NCBI GenBank assembly: GCA_029553225.1
Contig: JAKPCP010000009.1
Coordinates: 1-14,055 of the forward strand
DNA from: a bacterium
Lineage (GTDB): Bacteria; Patescibacteriota; Minisyncoccia; Minisyncoccales; GWA2-38-27
Direction: 5' to 3'
Length of the DNA stretch: 14,055 nt
The notes below the pieces were generated by a model. That model saw only the letters and a program-made list of their open reading frames with translations, had not been told where the DNA came from and did not search any database. The translations under genes were made by a program, and so were the position numbers. Shown in pieces: positions 1-6,198 of the stretch. Positions within the stretch are counted from its first letter, which is position 1; the number at the start of each line of letters is the position of its first letter.

Positions 1-753
1 GCAGCATTGAATAATAGTTTGCCATTTTTAATAGAGCAAAGAGATATTAAAGGGGATCTTCATTGTCATTCAAATTGGGACGGAGGGGAAAATAGCATTG
101 AAGAAATAGCAGAAGCAGCGAGAAAGATGTCGTATAAATATATTGGTATTGCAGACCACACAAAGTTTTTAAGAATTGAAAAAGGATTAGACGAGAAAAA
201 GATTTTGAAACAAAAAGAGGAAATAGATAAAATTAATAAAAAATATTTAAAAGATAATTTTAAAATTTTTAGCGGATGCGAAGCAAATATTTTAAATGAT
301 GGTTCAATTGATATAAAAAATGAAGTTTTAAAAAAATTAGATTTTGTTATTGCTGGAGTTCATTCTTCTTTTAAGATAAGCAAATCTGAAATGACAAACA
401 GAATAATTAAGGCAATGAGAAATCCAAATGTTGATATAATATCTCATCCTACTGGAAGATTATTAAAAAAAAGAGACGAATATCAAATTGATTTTGAAAA
501 AATTTTAAAGATTGCAAAAGAAACAAATACTATTTTAGAAATAAACTCTTATCCAGAAAGATTAGATTTAAAAGATGTCTATATTAAAAAAGCAAAAGAG
601 ATGAATGTAAAAATGATAATTAATACAGATTCTCATAAAATAGAGCAATTAAAATATATGAAGTTTGGAGTTTTTGAAGCCAGAAGAGGATGGGCAGAGA
701 AAAAAGATATAATTAATTGTTTTGATAATATAGTAAAATTTTTAAAAAAATAA
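1..753 (+). CDS. polX: Family X DNA polymerase (PolX), C-terminal PHP domain, 5'-truncated by the window
   Basis: The frame is open from the first base (GCA GCA TTG...), so the TTG at 7 is probably not the start and the polymerase domain lies upstream. The visible 250 residues form a complete PHP phosphoesterase domain. All the usual metal ligands are present (numbered from the codon at 7): H19 and H21 (HCH), D50-H51 (ADH), E92 (GCE), H119 (GVH), H147 (SHP), D208 and H210 (DSH). The lead-in, LPFLIE then DIKGDLHCHS, matches the junction between polymerase and PHP domain in bacterial PolX (typically LIE..DIRGDLHxHT). In PolX this domain gives manganese-dependent 3'-5' exonuclease and phosphatase activity in base excision repair. 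The usual WSDG after the HxH motif reads WDGG here. A stand-alone PHP phosphatase is the alternative if no polymerase domain lies upstream. Confidence 0.8.
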   Translation, partial: AALNNSLPFLIEQRDIKGDLHCHSNWDGGENSIEEIAEAARKMSYKYIGIADHTKFLRIEKGLDEKKILKQKEEIDKINKKYLKDNFKIFSGCEANILNDGSIDIKNEVLKKLDFVIAGVHSSFKISKSEMTNRIIKAMRNPNVDIISHPTGRLLKKRDEYQIDFEKILKIAKETNTILEINSYPERLDLKDVYIKKAKEMNVKMIINTDSHKIEQLKYMKFGVFEARRGWAEKKDIINCFDNIVKFLKK

Positions 754-756
754 TTC

Positions 757-784
757 TTGACATAAATTTTACAAGATTTATGCT
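757..784 (+). promoter_or_regulatory. Sigma-70-like promoter for the exported-protein genes
   Basis: A perfect -35 box TTGACA (757-762) is followed after 16 bp by TATGCT (779-784). It starts just after the polX stop and predicts a transcript starting near 791, with a leader of about 85 nt before the ATG at 876. I see no clear hairpin or riboswitch in that AT-rich leader. Confidence 0.6.
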
Positions 785-875
785 AAAAGTAGCAGGCAAA
801 CATCTTTAAAATAATATATAATAAAAAGGTCAATAAAATATAAATATTTAAAAATTAAAAATTTAAAATAAAAAA

Positions 876-1994
876 ATGGACCAAGAAAATAATTTAAATC
901 AAAATAATTCAAATAAAGAAAGTTTAGAAAGTTTGAATAAACAAATAACAACTTTTTCTTTAATATTATCTATCTTTTTAATAGGATTAACGATCTTTAG
1001 TTTTTATCCAAATTTTTTTTCTTTGCCTTTTCGACAGTTAAGCACTGAAACAGAAACAAAATTAGCGCCTGGAACAGGAAGAATACAAATAACAAAAGAA
1101 GAATTAGAAGATCAAGATTTATCAAATATCTTTTCTTCATCTGATAAATTAGCAAGTATTTCAAATGCTTTAAAAACTAACATATTGCAAATTTCTCTTC
1201 AATGGGCCTTTCGTTGTGTAAGCACTGCAAATATAACTACTCAAAATACAAAAAATAATCCAGTAAAAATACCTGTTCGTTATGGATGCGATGAATTTAC
1301 TTTGCCTTCTTTGCCTTTATCAGTTCAAAAAGATTCTTTATCAGCAGGCGATAATAATGGAGATTTTGAAAAACCAGATTTTAAAGGAAGCATTATATTA
1401 GGAGGTTATTTAAAAGGAAAAGATGGCAAAGATTATGGTTTATCGTCTATAAAAAGAAGTGATTTGATATCTGAAAATGGAGAAACATATTATAATTTTT
1501 GGTTTGAAGATCCTTCAACCTCAGGAAATCAAGTTGCTTCAGGATCAACAAGTTTAATTGTAACATACAAAGCAACAGATCTTCCTTATTTTATTTTTAA
1601 GGAATTTAAAAAAACAAAAACTGCTAAAGAAATGAATTTATACGGAGATGCAATGTATATTTCAAAAGATACAAATCCTTTAGTAAATATTTCTTTTTAT
1701 GCACCTTCAAATCTTTACAAAGCAGGAGCAAAGAAAATAAGGGCAGTCATCTATGATAAAGATTACAACAAAGTTTATGATGATTATAAAGATTTAGTAA
1801 ATATACCTGATTTAAATGGATTTGATTGGCAAAAATATCTTTACACTCTTCAATGGCAACCTTCAAATATTTCTATAGGAGATAATTATGATATTATGAT
1901 TTGCCCCTTAGATAATGATAATAATCCTTTACTTTCTCCAAATGATAAATTAATTAGTGACTGTTTAGGATATACAATATTTGTTACGGAATAA
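876..1994 (+). CDS. Exported membrane-anchored protein of unknown function
   Basis: I do not recognise the family. The 372-residue product begins with a polar, Asn-rich cytoplasmic stretch (1-24) and a single hydrophobic helix at about residues 26-44, ending before YPNFFSLPF. A long soluble domain rich in Ser, Thr, Asn, Asp and aromatics follows. This suggests a type II anchor with an extracytoplasmic domain. There are four cysteines (RCV, GCD, ICP, DCL), compatible with disulfides outside the cell. The C-terminal third (YAPSNLYKAGAKKIRAVIYDKD...) alternates like beta-sandwich or cell-surface domains. The ATG is the first in frame and has no Shine-Dalgarno sequence. The next gene, also exported, starts 40 bp downstream, so the two are probably co-transcribed. 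Confidence 0.7.
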   Translation: MDQENNLNQNNSNKESLESLNKQITTFSLILSIFLIGLTIFSFYPNFFSLPFRQLSTETETKLAPGTGRIQITKEELEDQDLSNIFSSSDKLASISNALKTNILQISLQWAFRCVSTANITTQNTKNNPVKIPVRYGCDEFTLPSLPLSVQKDSLSAGDNNGDFEKPDFKGSIILGGYLKGKDGKDYGLSSIKRSDLISENGETYYNFWFEDPSTSGNQVASGSTSLIVTYKATDLPYFIFKEFKKTKTAKEMNLYGDAMYISKDTNPLVNISFYAPSNLYKAGAKKIRAVIYDKDYNKVYDDYKDLVNIPDLNGFDWQKYLYTLQWQPSNISIGDNYDIMICPLDNDNNPLLSPNDKLISDCLGYTIFVTE

Positions 1995-2034
1995 AATTAC
2001 ATATATTTATATAAATTAAAAATAACTTAAAACT

Positions 2035-3132
2035 ATGAAAAAGAAAAAAACAAAAAATATTAATTTTTTAAATATTTTTAGTTTATTGGTTTTAGTTACT
2101 GTTGTTTTACCATCATTTTCTCTTGCCCAAAGTTTACCTGAATGTTCTCATTATTTTTCACTTGGATTGGGTGGATCACAAACATTAAAACCCAATAATC
2201 CTAATTGTATTCTTCCCCCAATTAATACTTATCTTACTTCAGCTTGTTGCGTTGGTTCCAAAAATCAATCTTGTGTTTTAAGAAGTAATGGAAGAACATC
2301 ACAGTCTTGTATGGGTGGGCAAGGTCTTGCAAATTTAGTTGTAAACGCATCTAATCAAGATATTACTTTTTCTATGAGTCCTGATTGTAAAACAATTAAA
2401 GTAGATAATAAAGATGCTTCAGCTATGAGCTTTGCTTTTGATTATCTTCGTAAGCCAGATATTTATCTTCGTCCTTGTCCGCCTAATCCTAATGATCCTG
2501 AGTTAAACACAACCATAACCTTAGAAAAGGTTACTGGTGTTAGCAATCAACTAAAATATTCTTTTCATTATTGTTTTAAAGCTGATGTTTCTAATGCAAA
2601 TTATAAAGGGATTTGTAGTCCTCCTGATTCATCAGCTGTAGCCTTCGCTCCAATATGGCCATATAAAGTATATTTAACATTTTCTGCTAATAATGGTAAA
2701 TTATTTTCGGCAAAAGGTCTTGTTGAAAACCAATATGACTTCTATTACGAAAATGGTAGACAATATATGACTGGAACCGCAGAAGGTATTTTAACAATAC
2801 CAACAGATCAAAAAAAGATAAATATTCAAAAAATCCAGCTTAAAATAATGCCTAATTTAACAGATCCGCAATATGGTTATATATTTTCTTCTTATAGTAC
2901 AGGGTTGTCAAAAGAAATAAAAAATGTAAAGCTAGGAAAATATATTTTAGACGAAATGAAAGCTGAAGGTATTTTCGATAACAATCAACCTATAGATCCT
3001 AATTGTAAGAATCCTAAAACTAAAAAAGCAGCAGATGATTTTAATAAAATAAGGCAAAGTGGCGCGCCCAGAAATCCGGTAGGTGGAGTAGCTGGAGCTA
3101 TAATATCTTTTTTATGTGAAAGAGACCCGTAA
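2035..3132 (+). CDS. Secreted cysteine-rich protein of unknown function
   Basis: Unrecognised family, 365 residues. The N-terminus is a standard Sec signal peptide: a KKKKTK basic region, a hydrophobic core at about residues 11-28, and a likely signal peptidase I site SLA|QS after residue 31. There is no lipobox cysteine and no second membrane helix, so the protein may be released or held by partners. The mature part contains 12 cysteines, including an adjacent pair (ACC) and several clustered in the first 60 mature residues, which suggests a disulfide-stabilised fold. The ATG sits in TTAAAACTATG with no Shine-Dalgarno. It follows another exported protein by 40 bp, hinting at a shared surface structure. 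That link is inference. Confidence 0.7.
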   Translation: MKKKKTKNINFLNIFSLLVLVTVVLPSFSLAQSLPECSHYFSLGLGGSQTLKPNNPNCILPPINTYLTSACCVGSKNQSCVLRSNGRTSQSCMGGQGLANLVVNASNQDITFSMSPDCKTIKVDNKDASAMSFAFDYLRKPDIYLRPCPPNPNDPELNTTITLEKVTGVSNQLKYSFHYCFKADVSNANYKGICSPPDSSAVAFAPIWPYKVYLTFSANNGKLFSAKGLVENQYDFYYENGRQYMTGTAEGILTIPTDQKKINIQKIQLKIMPNLTDPQYGYIFSSYSTGLSKEIKNVKLGKYILDEMKAEGIFDNNQPIDPNCKNPKTKKAADDFNKIRQSGAPRNPVGGVAGAIISFLCERDP

Positions 3133-3156
3133 TTTTTTACTAAAGCCTATATATAA

Positions 3157-3636
3157 ATGAAAAGTTTAGTTTCAGCAGGAGCAATAATTTTTAGAAGAGA
3201 AAAGGAAAAAATTTATTATCTTTTATTAAAATATGCGGCAATTAATAGAGTTGAAAAATCTTATTGGGGGTTTGTAAAAGGAGTAGTTGAAAAAGGAGAA
3301 AGGAAAAAAGAAACGATTTTAAGAGAAGTTTATGAGGAAACTTCAATAAATGATTTAAAATTTATTAAAGGGTTTAAAATAACGAATGAATATTGTTTTA
3401 AAATAAAGAACGATTTATATCATAAAAAAGTTTATTATCTTTTAGCTGAGACAAAAACAAAAAAAATAAAACTTTCATTTGAACATTTAGATTATAAATG
3501 GCTTTTATATCAAGAGGCAATTAAAAAATTAAGTTTTGAAAATGACAAAAAAATACTTGAAAAGGCAAATGAGTTTCTCGGAAAAAGTTTATCAAGTAGT
3601 AAAGAAAATTCCAAAAGGAAAAGTTTTAACATATAA
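3157..3636 (+). CDS. Nudix hydrolase, Ap4A-hydrolase-like
   Basis: The 159-residue product opens with SAGAIIFRR and carries a full Nudix box at residues 42-64: G42, E48, R56-E57-V58, E60-E61, with S63 where Gly is usual. The box is preceded by WGFVKG, the position occupied by WxFPKG in bis(5'-nucleosyl)-tetraphosphatases, so a dinucleoside polyphosphate or similar house-cleaning substrate is plausible. The exact substrate cannot be read from sequence. Nudix enzymes use Mg2+ held by the REUxEE glutamates. The ATG is 24 bp after the preceding stop and lacks a Shine-Dalgarno. The 3' end overlaps the alkyltransferase-like gene by 68 nt in a different frame, which suggests translational coupling. 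Confidence 0.85.
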   Translation: MKSLVSAGAIIFRREKEKIYYLLLKYAAINRVEKSYWGFVKGVVEKGERKKETILREVYEETSINDLKFIKGFKITNEYCFKIKNDLYHKKVYYLLAETKTKKIKLSFEHLDYKWLLYQEAIKKLSFENDKKILEKANEFLGKSLSSSKENSKRKSFNI

Positions 3637-3820
3637 AGAAGTCGCAGAATTAGCGGGTTCGCCATTTGCTTATCGAGCAGTTGGAAACATATTACATAAA
3701 AACAAAAATAAAAATGTTTATTGCCATCGAGTTATTAGAAGTGATGGAAAATTAGGAGGATATAATAAAGGAAAAAAACAAAAAGCCCTCATTTTAAAAA
3801 AAGAGGGCTTTTTGAAATAA
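3569..3820 (+). CDS. Minimal MGMT-type DNA-binding/alkyltransferase domain protein
   Basis: The 83-residue product consists only of the C-terminal DNA-binding domain of O6-alkylguanine-DNA alkyltransferase. Seen: Y22 in KGKVLTYKEVA (base-flipping region), R36 in YRAVG (the 'arginine finger'), and the active-site block YC52HRVIRSDGKLGGY. The acceptor cysteine C52 is present, so it is not a Trp-type alkyltransferase-like (ATL) protein. The normally conserved Pro before it is Tyr, however, and the N-terminal domain of full MGMT is absent. I chose the ATG at 3569 because homology begins at MSFSEKVYQVV and AAAGG lies just upstream; the frame opens earlier, at 3536, with no family similarity. Its last codons form the stem of a terminator hairpin. 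It probably repairs or flags alkylated guanine; catalytic competence is uncertain. Confidence 0.82.
   Translation: MSFSEKVYQVVKKIPKGKVLTYKEVAELAGSPFAYRAVGNILHKNKNKNVYCHRVIRSDGKLGGYNKGKKQKALILKKEGFLK
3780..3813 (-). terminator. Intrinsic terminator of the rplT operon, within the convergent CDS
   Basis: An 11-bp perfect stem (AAAAAGCCCTC, 3780-3790, with its complement at 3803-3813) encloses a 12-nt loop. Read on the minus strand the hairpin is followed by TTTTTGTTTTTTT, a strong U-tract, about 20 bp past the rplT stop. Read on the plus strand the stem ends in TTTTT, so it could also act weakly for the alkyltransferase gene whose last codons it occupies. Confidence 0.75.
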
Positions 3821-3832
3821 TTTTAAAGAATT

Positions 3833-4180
3833 TTAAGATTTTATTTCCTTTAAAATTTTTTCGAATAATTCTTTATTATTATTCGCTAAAGTCGCTAAAA
3901 TTTTTCTATCTAACTCAATATTATTTTTTTTAAGGAGGTTTATAAATTTACTATAAGACAAATTATTTTTTCTAACTGCGGCATTAATTTGAATTTGCCA
4001 TAATTTTCTAAAATCTCCTTTTTTATTTTTTCTATCATTAAAAGAATGAGTCCCTGCATGAAGCGTGGCTTCTTTTGCTAATCTGTATTTTGATTTTCTT
4101 CCCCATTTAAAACCTTTCGTCTCTTTTAAGACATTTTTTCTTCTTTTATGAGCTGATGTTCCTCTTTTAACTCTTGTCAT
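3833..4180 (-). CDS. rplT: 50S ribosomal protein L20
   Basis: The 115-residue basic protein is near full length for L20. It shows the expected N-terminal RNA-binding extension (MTRVKRGTSAHKRRKNVL), the KGFKWGRKSKYRLAKEA block, and the C-terminal globular part beginning RKLWQIQINAAVR. L20 is a 23S rRNA-binding protein needed early in 50S assembly, and in several bacteria it represses its own operon by binding the leader. It is last in infC-rpmI-rplT, 9 bp after rpmI, and is followed by an intrinsic terminator. No Shine-Dalgarno precedes the ATG (ACAAAAAAATG). Confidence 0.97.
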   Translation of the reverse strand: MTRVKRGTSAHKRRKNVLKETKGFKWGRKSKYRLAKEATLHAGTHSFNDRKNKKGDFRKLWQIQINAAVRKNNLSYSKFINLLKKNNIELDRKILATLANNNKELFEKILKEIKS

Positions 4181-4189
4181 TTTTTTGTT

Positions 4190-4378
4190 TTATCTTAAAA
4201 TTTTTTTAATTTTTTTTGAATCGGCTTTTGAAACCTCAACCCATTTTCTTTTTTCTCTTATTATCTTTCCTGGCTTTTTGGCCCGAAAATGGTCTTGGCC
4301 AGTTGCTCTTCTTAAAACTTTTCCGTTTTTTGTAATTTTAAATCTTTTTGTTATTGATTTTCTTGTTTTTGTTTTCAT
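4190..4378 (-). CDS. rpmI: 50S ribosomal protein L35
   Basis: A 62-residue, strongly basic protein with the L35 pattern: KTRKSITKRFKITKNGKV, then RRATGQDHFRAKK. The family is usually about 64-66 residues, so it is complete. It is a structural component of the large subunit. Its ATG follows the infC stop after one base (TAA-A-ATG), so it is likely read by coupled translation after IF3. The classic infC-rpmI-rplT order supports the call. Confidence 0.96.
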   Translation of the reverse strand: MKTKTRKSITKRFKITKNGKVLRRATGQDHFRAKKPGKIIREKRKWVEVSKADSKKIKKILR

Positions 4379-4379
4379 T

Positions 4380-4883
4380 TTATTTTTTAAAAATTATTAC
4401 TGAAAACCCTTGAGGGGTTTTTTTAATTCCCTTTTCCATTTTTATAGGAATCAAATTATCTAACATTTCAATAAATTTTTTTATTTTTTCTTCAGCAAGA
4501 TCAAAATGAGCTTTTTCCCTTCCTTTTAATCTTATTTCTACTCTTACAATATCTCCCTTTTTTAAAAACTTTTCAGCTGAATTTGCTTTTGTTTGAAGAT
4601 CATGCTCAGAAATTCCAAAACTTAATCTTATTTCTTTAATCTTTCCTCCACTAGGCTTTAATTCTTTTTCTTTTTTTTGCTGTTGATATTGATATTTCCC
4701 AAAGTCAAAAATTTTACATACAGGAGGATATAATTTTTCTGTTACCTGAATTAAATCTAGGTTATGCTCTTTTGCTATATTTATTGCTTCTTCCAGCGGC
4801 ATTATGCCTAATTGTTTTCCATTTTCATCAATAACTCTTACTTCTTTTGCCCTGATTTGGTTGTTTACGAATATTTTTTTCAA
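4380..4883 (-). CDS. infC: Translation initiation factor IF-3
   Basis: The product has both IF3 domains: the N-terminal domain beginning VNNQIRAKEVRVIDENGKQLGIM, a linker helix rich in Lys/Gln/Glu (QYQQQKKEKELK), and the C-terminal domain with IKEIRLSFGISEHDLQTKANSAEKFLKKGD. IF3 binds 30S, blocks 50S joining and proofreads the start codon and initiator tRNA. There is no ATG near the true N-terminus. The best candidates are TTG at 4883 or the two in-frame ATT codons immediately upstream (4889-4887 and 4886-4884), with an in-frame TAA at 4901-4899. A non-AUG start is typical of infC and allows IF3 to autoregulate. The tmRNA ends about 20 bp upstream with no terminator visible between them. Confidence 0.95.
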   Translation of the reverse strand: MKKIFVNNQIRAKEVRVIDENGKQLGIMPLEEAINIAKEHNLDLIQVTEKLYPPVCKIFDFGKYQYQQQKKEKELKPSGGKIKEIRLSFGISEHDLQTKANSAEKFLKKGDIVRVEIRLKGREKAHFDLAEEKIKKFIEMLDNLIPIKMEKGIKKTPQGFSVIIFKK

Positions 4884-4909
4884 AATAATTTTAAAATATT
4901 AAATTTAAG

Positions 4910-5256
4910 TGGAGATGGGAGGATTGAACCCCCGTCCGAAAAATTTTCCAAAATAAATCTACAAACTTATTTCGATTTGTTTTAAAGTATGAAATTAAAA
5001 TCGAAAAAAATTTTCATACTTTTAATCCGACATTTTTTCAACAATCTTTTTCGGATTAAAAAAGATTGTCTATCTCAATATATAACACCTAGATTAACTA
5101 TTGAGAATTGTTAATCTGATGCTGCTTTAAGCGTAAGCTAAAGCAGGTTTATTAAATGATAAGTTGGCACTTATTATTTTTTCTCAATGATTTACGAGAT
5201 TGAGAAATCTCGGTTTGCCTTATTTTGGTTAATTTTTCGTCGAAACTTTCATCCCC
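4910..5256 (-). ncRNA. ssrA: Transfer-messenger RNA (tmRNA)
   Basis: The 5' end GGGGATGAAAGTTTCGACG and the 3' end (TTTCGGACGG, GGTTCAATCC, ATCTCC) are the tRNA-like domain: GGGGAT pairs with ATCTCC (one G-U), and the T-arm has a TTCAATC loop. The discriminator A is at 4910. CCA is not encoded (the next bases read CTT), so it must be added. The region in between holds a tag reading frame whose stop lies in a hairpin (about 5120-5146), as in helix 5 of known tmRNAs, plus pseudoknot-like stems downstream. The length, 347 nt, is usual. tmRNA rescues ribosomes stalled on messages without a stop codon and tags their products for proteolysis. The 5' end overlaps the end of smpB by 8 nt. I see no convincing promoter of its own. 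Confidence 0.95.
5127..5168 (-). other. tmRNA proteolysis-tag reading frame (ANLSFNKPALAYA)
   Basis: The resume codon is taken as GCC at 5168-5166, preceded by AATAATAAGT. The frame reads ANLSFNKPALAYA and stops at TAA 5129-5127. It was chosen because Ala-Asn is the usual tag start, the end is an Ala/Leu-rich degron, and the stop falls in a stem-loop. Most bacterial tags end in LAA; this one ends in LAYA. Confidence 0.8.
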
Positions 5257-5704
5257 GTAATTTCATTTCCTTGTTTATTTCTTTTTGAATTTCTCTTTTT
5301 TTAATTATTTCTTTTTTATCAAATTTTTTCTTTCCTTTAGCAATTCCGAATTCAATCTTTATTTTAGTATTTTTAGTATATACCTTTAATGGTATTAAAG
5401 TCAAGCCCTTTTCTTTTGATTTTCCTAAAAGATAATTTATTTCTTTTTTGGTTAAAAGAAGTTTTCTATCTCTTTCTGGATTATAGTTTAAAGGAGCATT
5501 TTTGGGTTGGTAAGGAGGAATTTTCGCTCCAACTAAAAAAACCTCATTATTTTTTACCATAATATAAGAACCGGATAGATTTATTCTGCCTTCTTTAATT
5601 GATTTAACTTCTGTTCCTAAAAGCGATATTCCTGCTTCAAACTTTTCTAAAATATTATAATTATAATATGCTTTTTTATTTTCACTAAATATTTTTATAT
5701 TCAT
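5249..5704 (-). CDS. smpB: SsrA-binding protein SmpB
   Basis: The 151-residue product matches SmpB along its length: KKAYYNYNILEKFEAGISLLGTEVKSIKEGRINLSGSY at the N-terminus, then ERDRKLLL, GLTLIPLKVY, and the C-terminal GKKKFDKKE followed by a basic tail. SmpB binds the tRNA-like domain of tmRNA and carries it to stalled ribosomes; its tail enters the empty mRNA channel. The stop codon TGA (5251-5249) and last glycine codon lie inside the mature tmRNA 5' sequence GGGGATGA, so the two genes overlap by 8 nt. It is transcribed divergently from the DUF5654 gene. The 111-bp gap between them is almost pure A/T, and I could not single out a convincing promoter. Confidence 0.96.
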   Translation of the reverse strand: MNIKIFSENKKAYYNYNILEKFEAGISLLGTEVKSIKEGRINLSGSYIMVKNNEVFLVGAKIPPYQPKNAPLNYNPERDRKLLLTKKEINYLLGKSKEKGLTLIPLKVYTKNTKIKIEFGIAKGKKKFDKKEIIKKREIQKEINKEMKLRG

Positions 5705-5815
5705 AATATATTTATTTTATCAAATTTTTTCTTAAAAATAAATTTATTTAATTGATTTATTTCTAAGAATAAGAGAAAATAAATATAGATAAGAATAAAT
5801 TTAACAATAAAATTT

Positions 5816-6127
5816 ATGAGGAATATAAAAAATATAAATATTTTAGAGCGAAAGAAATTAGAAAAACATAGGAGATTGATAGAAAAAGAAGTTAAAGAAA
5901 GGACAATTTCTTATATTTTAACGGCATTTAGTCTTGTTGCTGGTTTAGCATGGAATGAAGCGATAAAAACTTTTATTGAGTATTTATTTCCTATGAATAA
6001 AAACAGTATTTTTGCAAAATTTATTTATGCCTTTTTAATAACTTTTGTAGTGGTTTTCATTACAATATATTTTAATAATTTACTAAAAGAAGATAAAAAA
6101 GAAGATAAAAATGAAGAAGATATCTGA
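5816..6127 (+). CDS. DUF5654 family small membrane protein
   Basis: A 103-residue protein with a charged, helical N-terminus (about residues 9-29, Lys/Glu-rich), then two hydrophobic helices (about 31-55, containing ILTAFSLVAGLAWNEAIK, and 67-90), and an acidic/lysine-rich tail. The GLAWNEAIK motif followed by AKFIYAFLIT resembles DUF5654, a small family of unknown function; this is recognition by eye. It probably sits in the cytoplasmic membrane with both ends inside. The ATG at 5816 has no Shine-Dalgarno. The HD-domain gene follows after 71 bp but appears to have its own promoter. Confidence 0.75.
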   Translation: MRNIKNINILERKKLEKHRRLIEKEVKERTISYILTAFSLVAGLAWNEAIKTFIEYLFPMNKNSIFAKFIYAFLITFVVVFITIYFNNLLKEDKKEDKNEEDI

Positions 6128-6145
6128 TTTTTTATTTTTTAAATC

Positions 6146-6174
6146 TTGCCTTTTTTAAAAAAAAGTGATATTAT
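6146..6174 (+). promoter_or_regulatory. Extended -10 promoter for the HD-domain gene and downstream operon
   Basis: TTGCCT (6146-6151), a 17-bp spacer, then TATTAT (6169-6174) preceded by TG one base away, giving an extended -10 (TGATATTAT). It predicts a start near 6181, with a short leader to the ATG at 6199. An overlapping TATAAT at 6175-6180 is also present. Confidence 0.5.
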
Positions 6175-6198
6175 TATAATTAAATTTTAAATTTATTT

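Noticed and set aside
757..875. Riboswitch in the leader of the first exported-protein gene
   Set aside because: The leader is almost pure A/T with no stable stems or recognisable aptamer core.
3569..3820. Alkyltransferase-like (ATL) protein without active cysteine
   Set aside because: The reactive-site position holds Cys (YCHRV), not Trp or Ala as in ATL proteins.
4185..4403. Plus-strand open frame encoding a hydrophobic 72-residue peptide
   Set aside because: It lies antisense to rpmI, and its hydrophobicity is the complement of a Lys/Arg-rich ribosomal protein gene.
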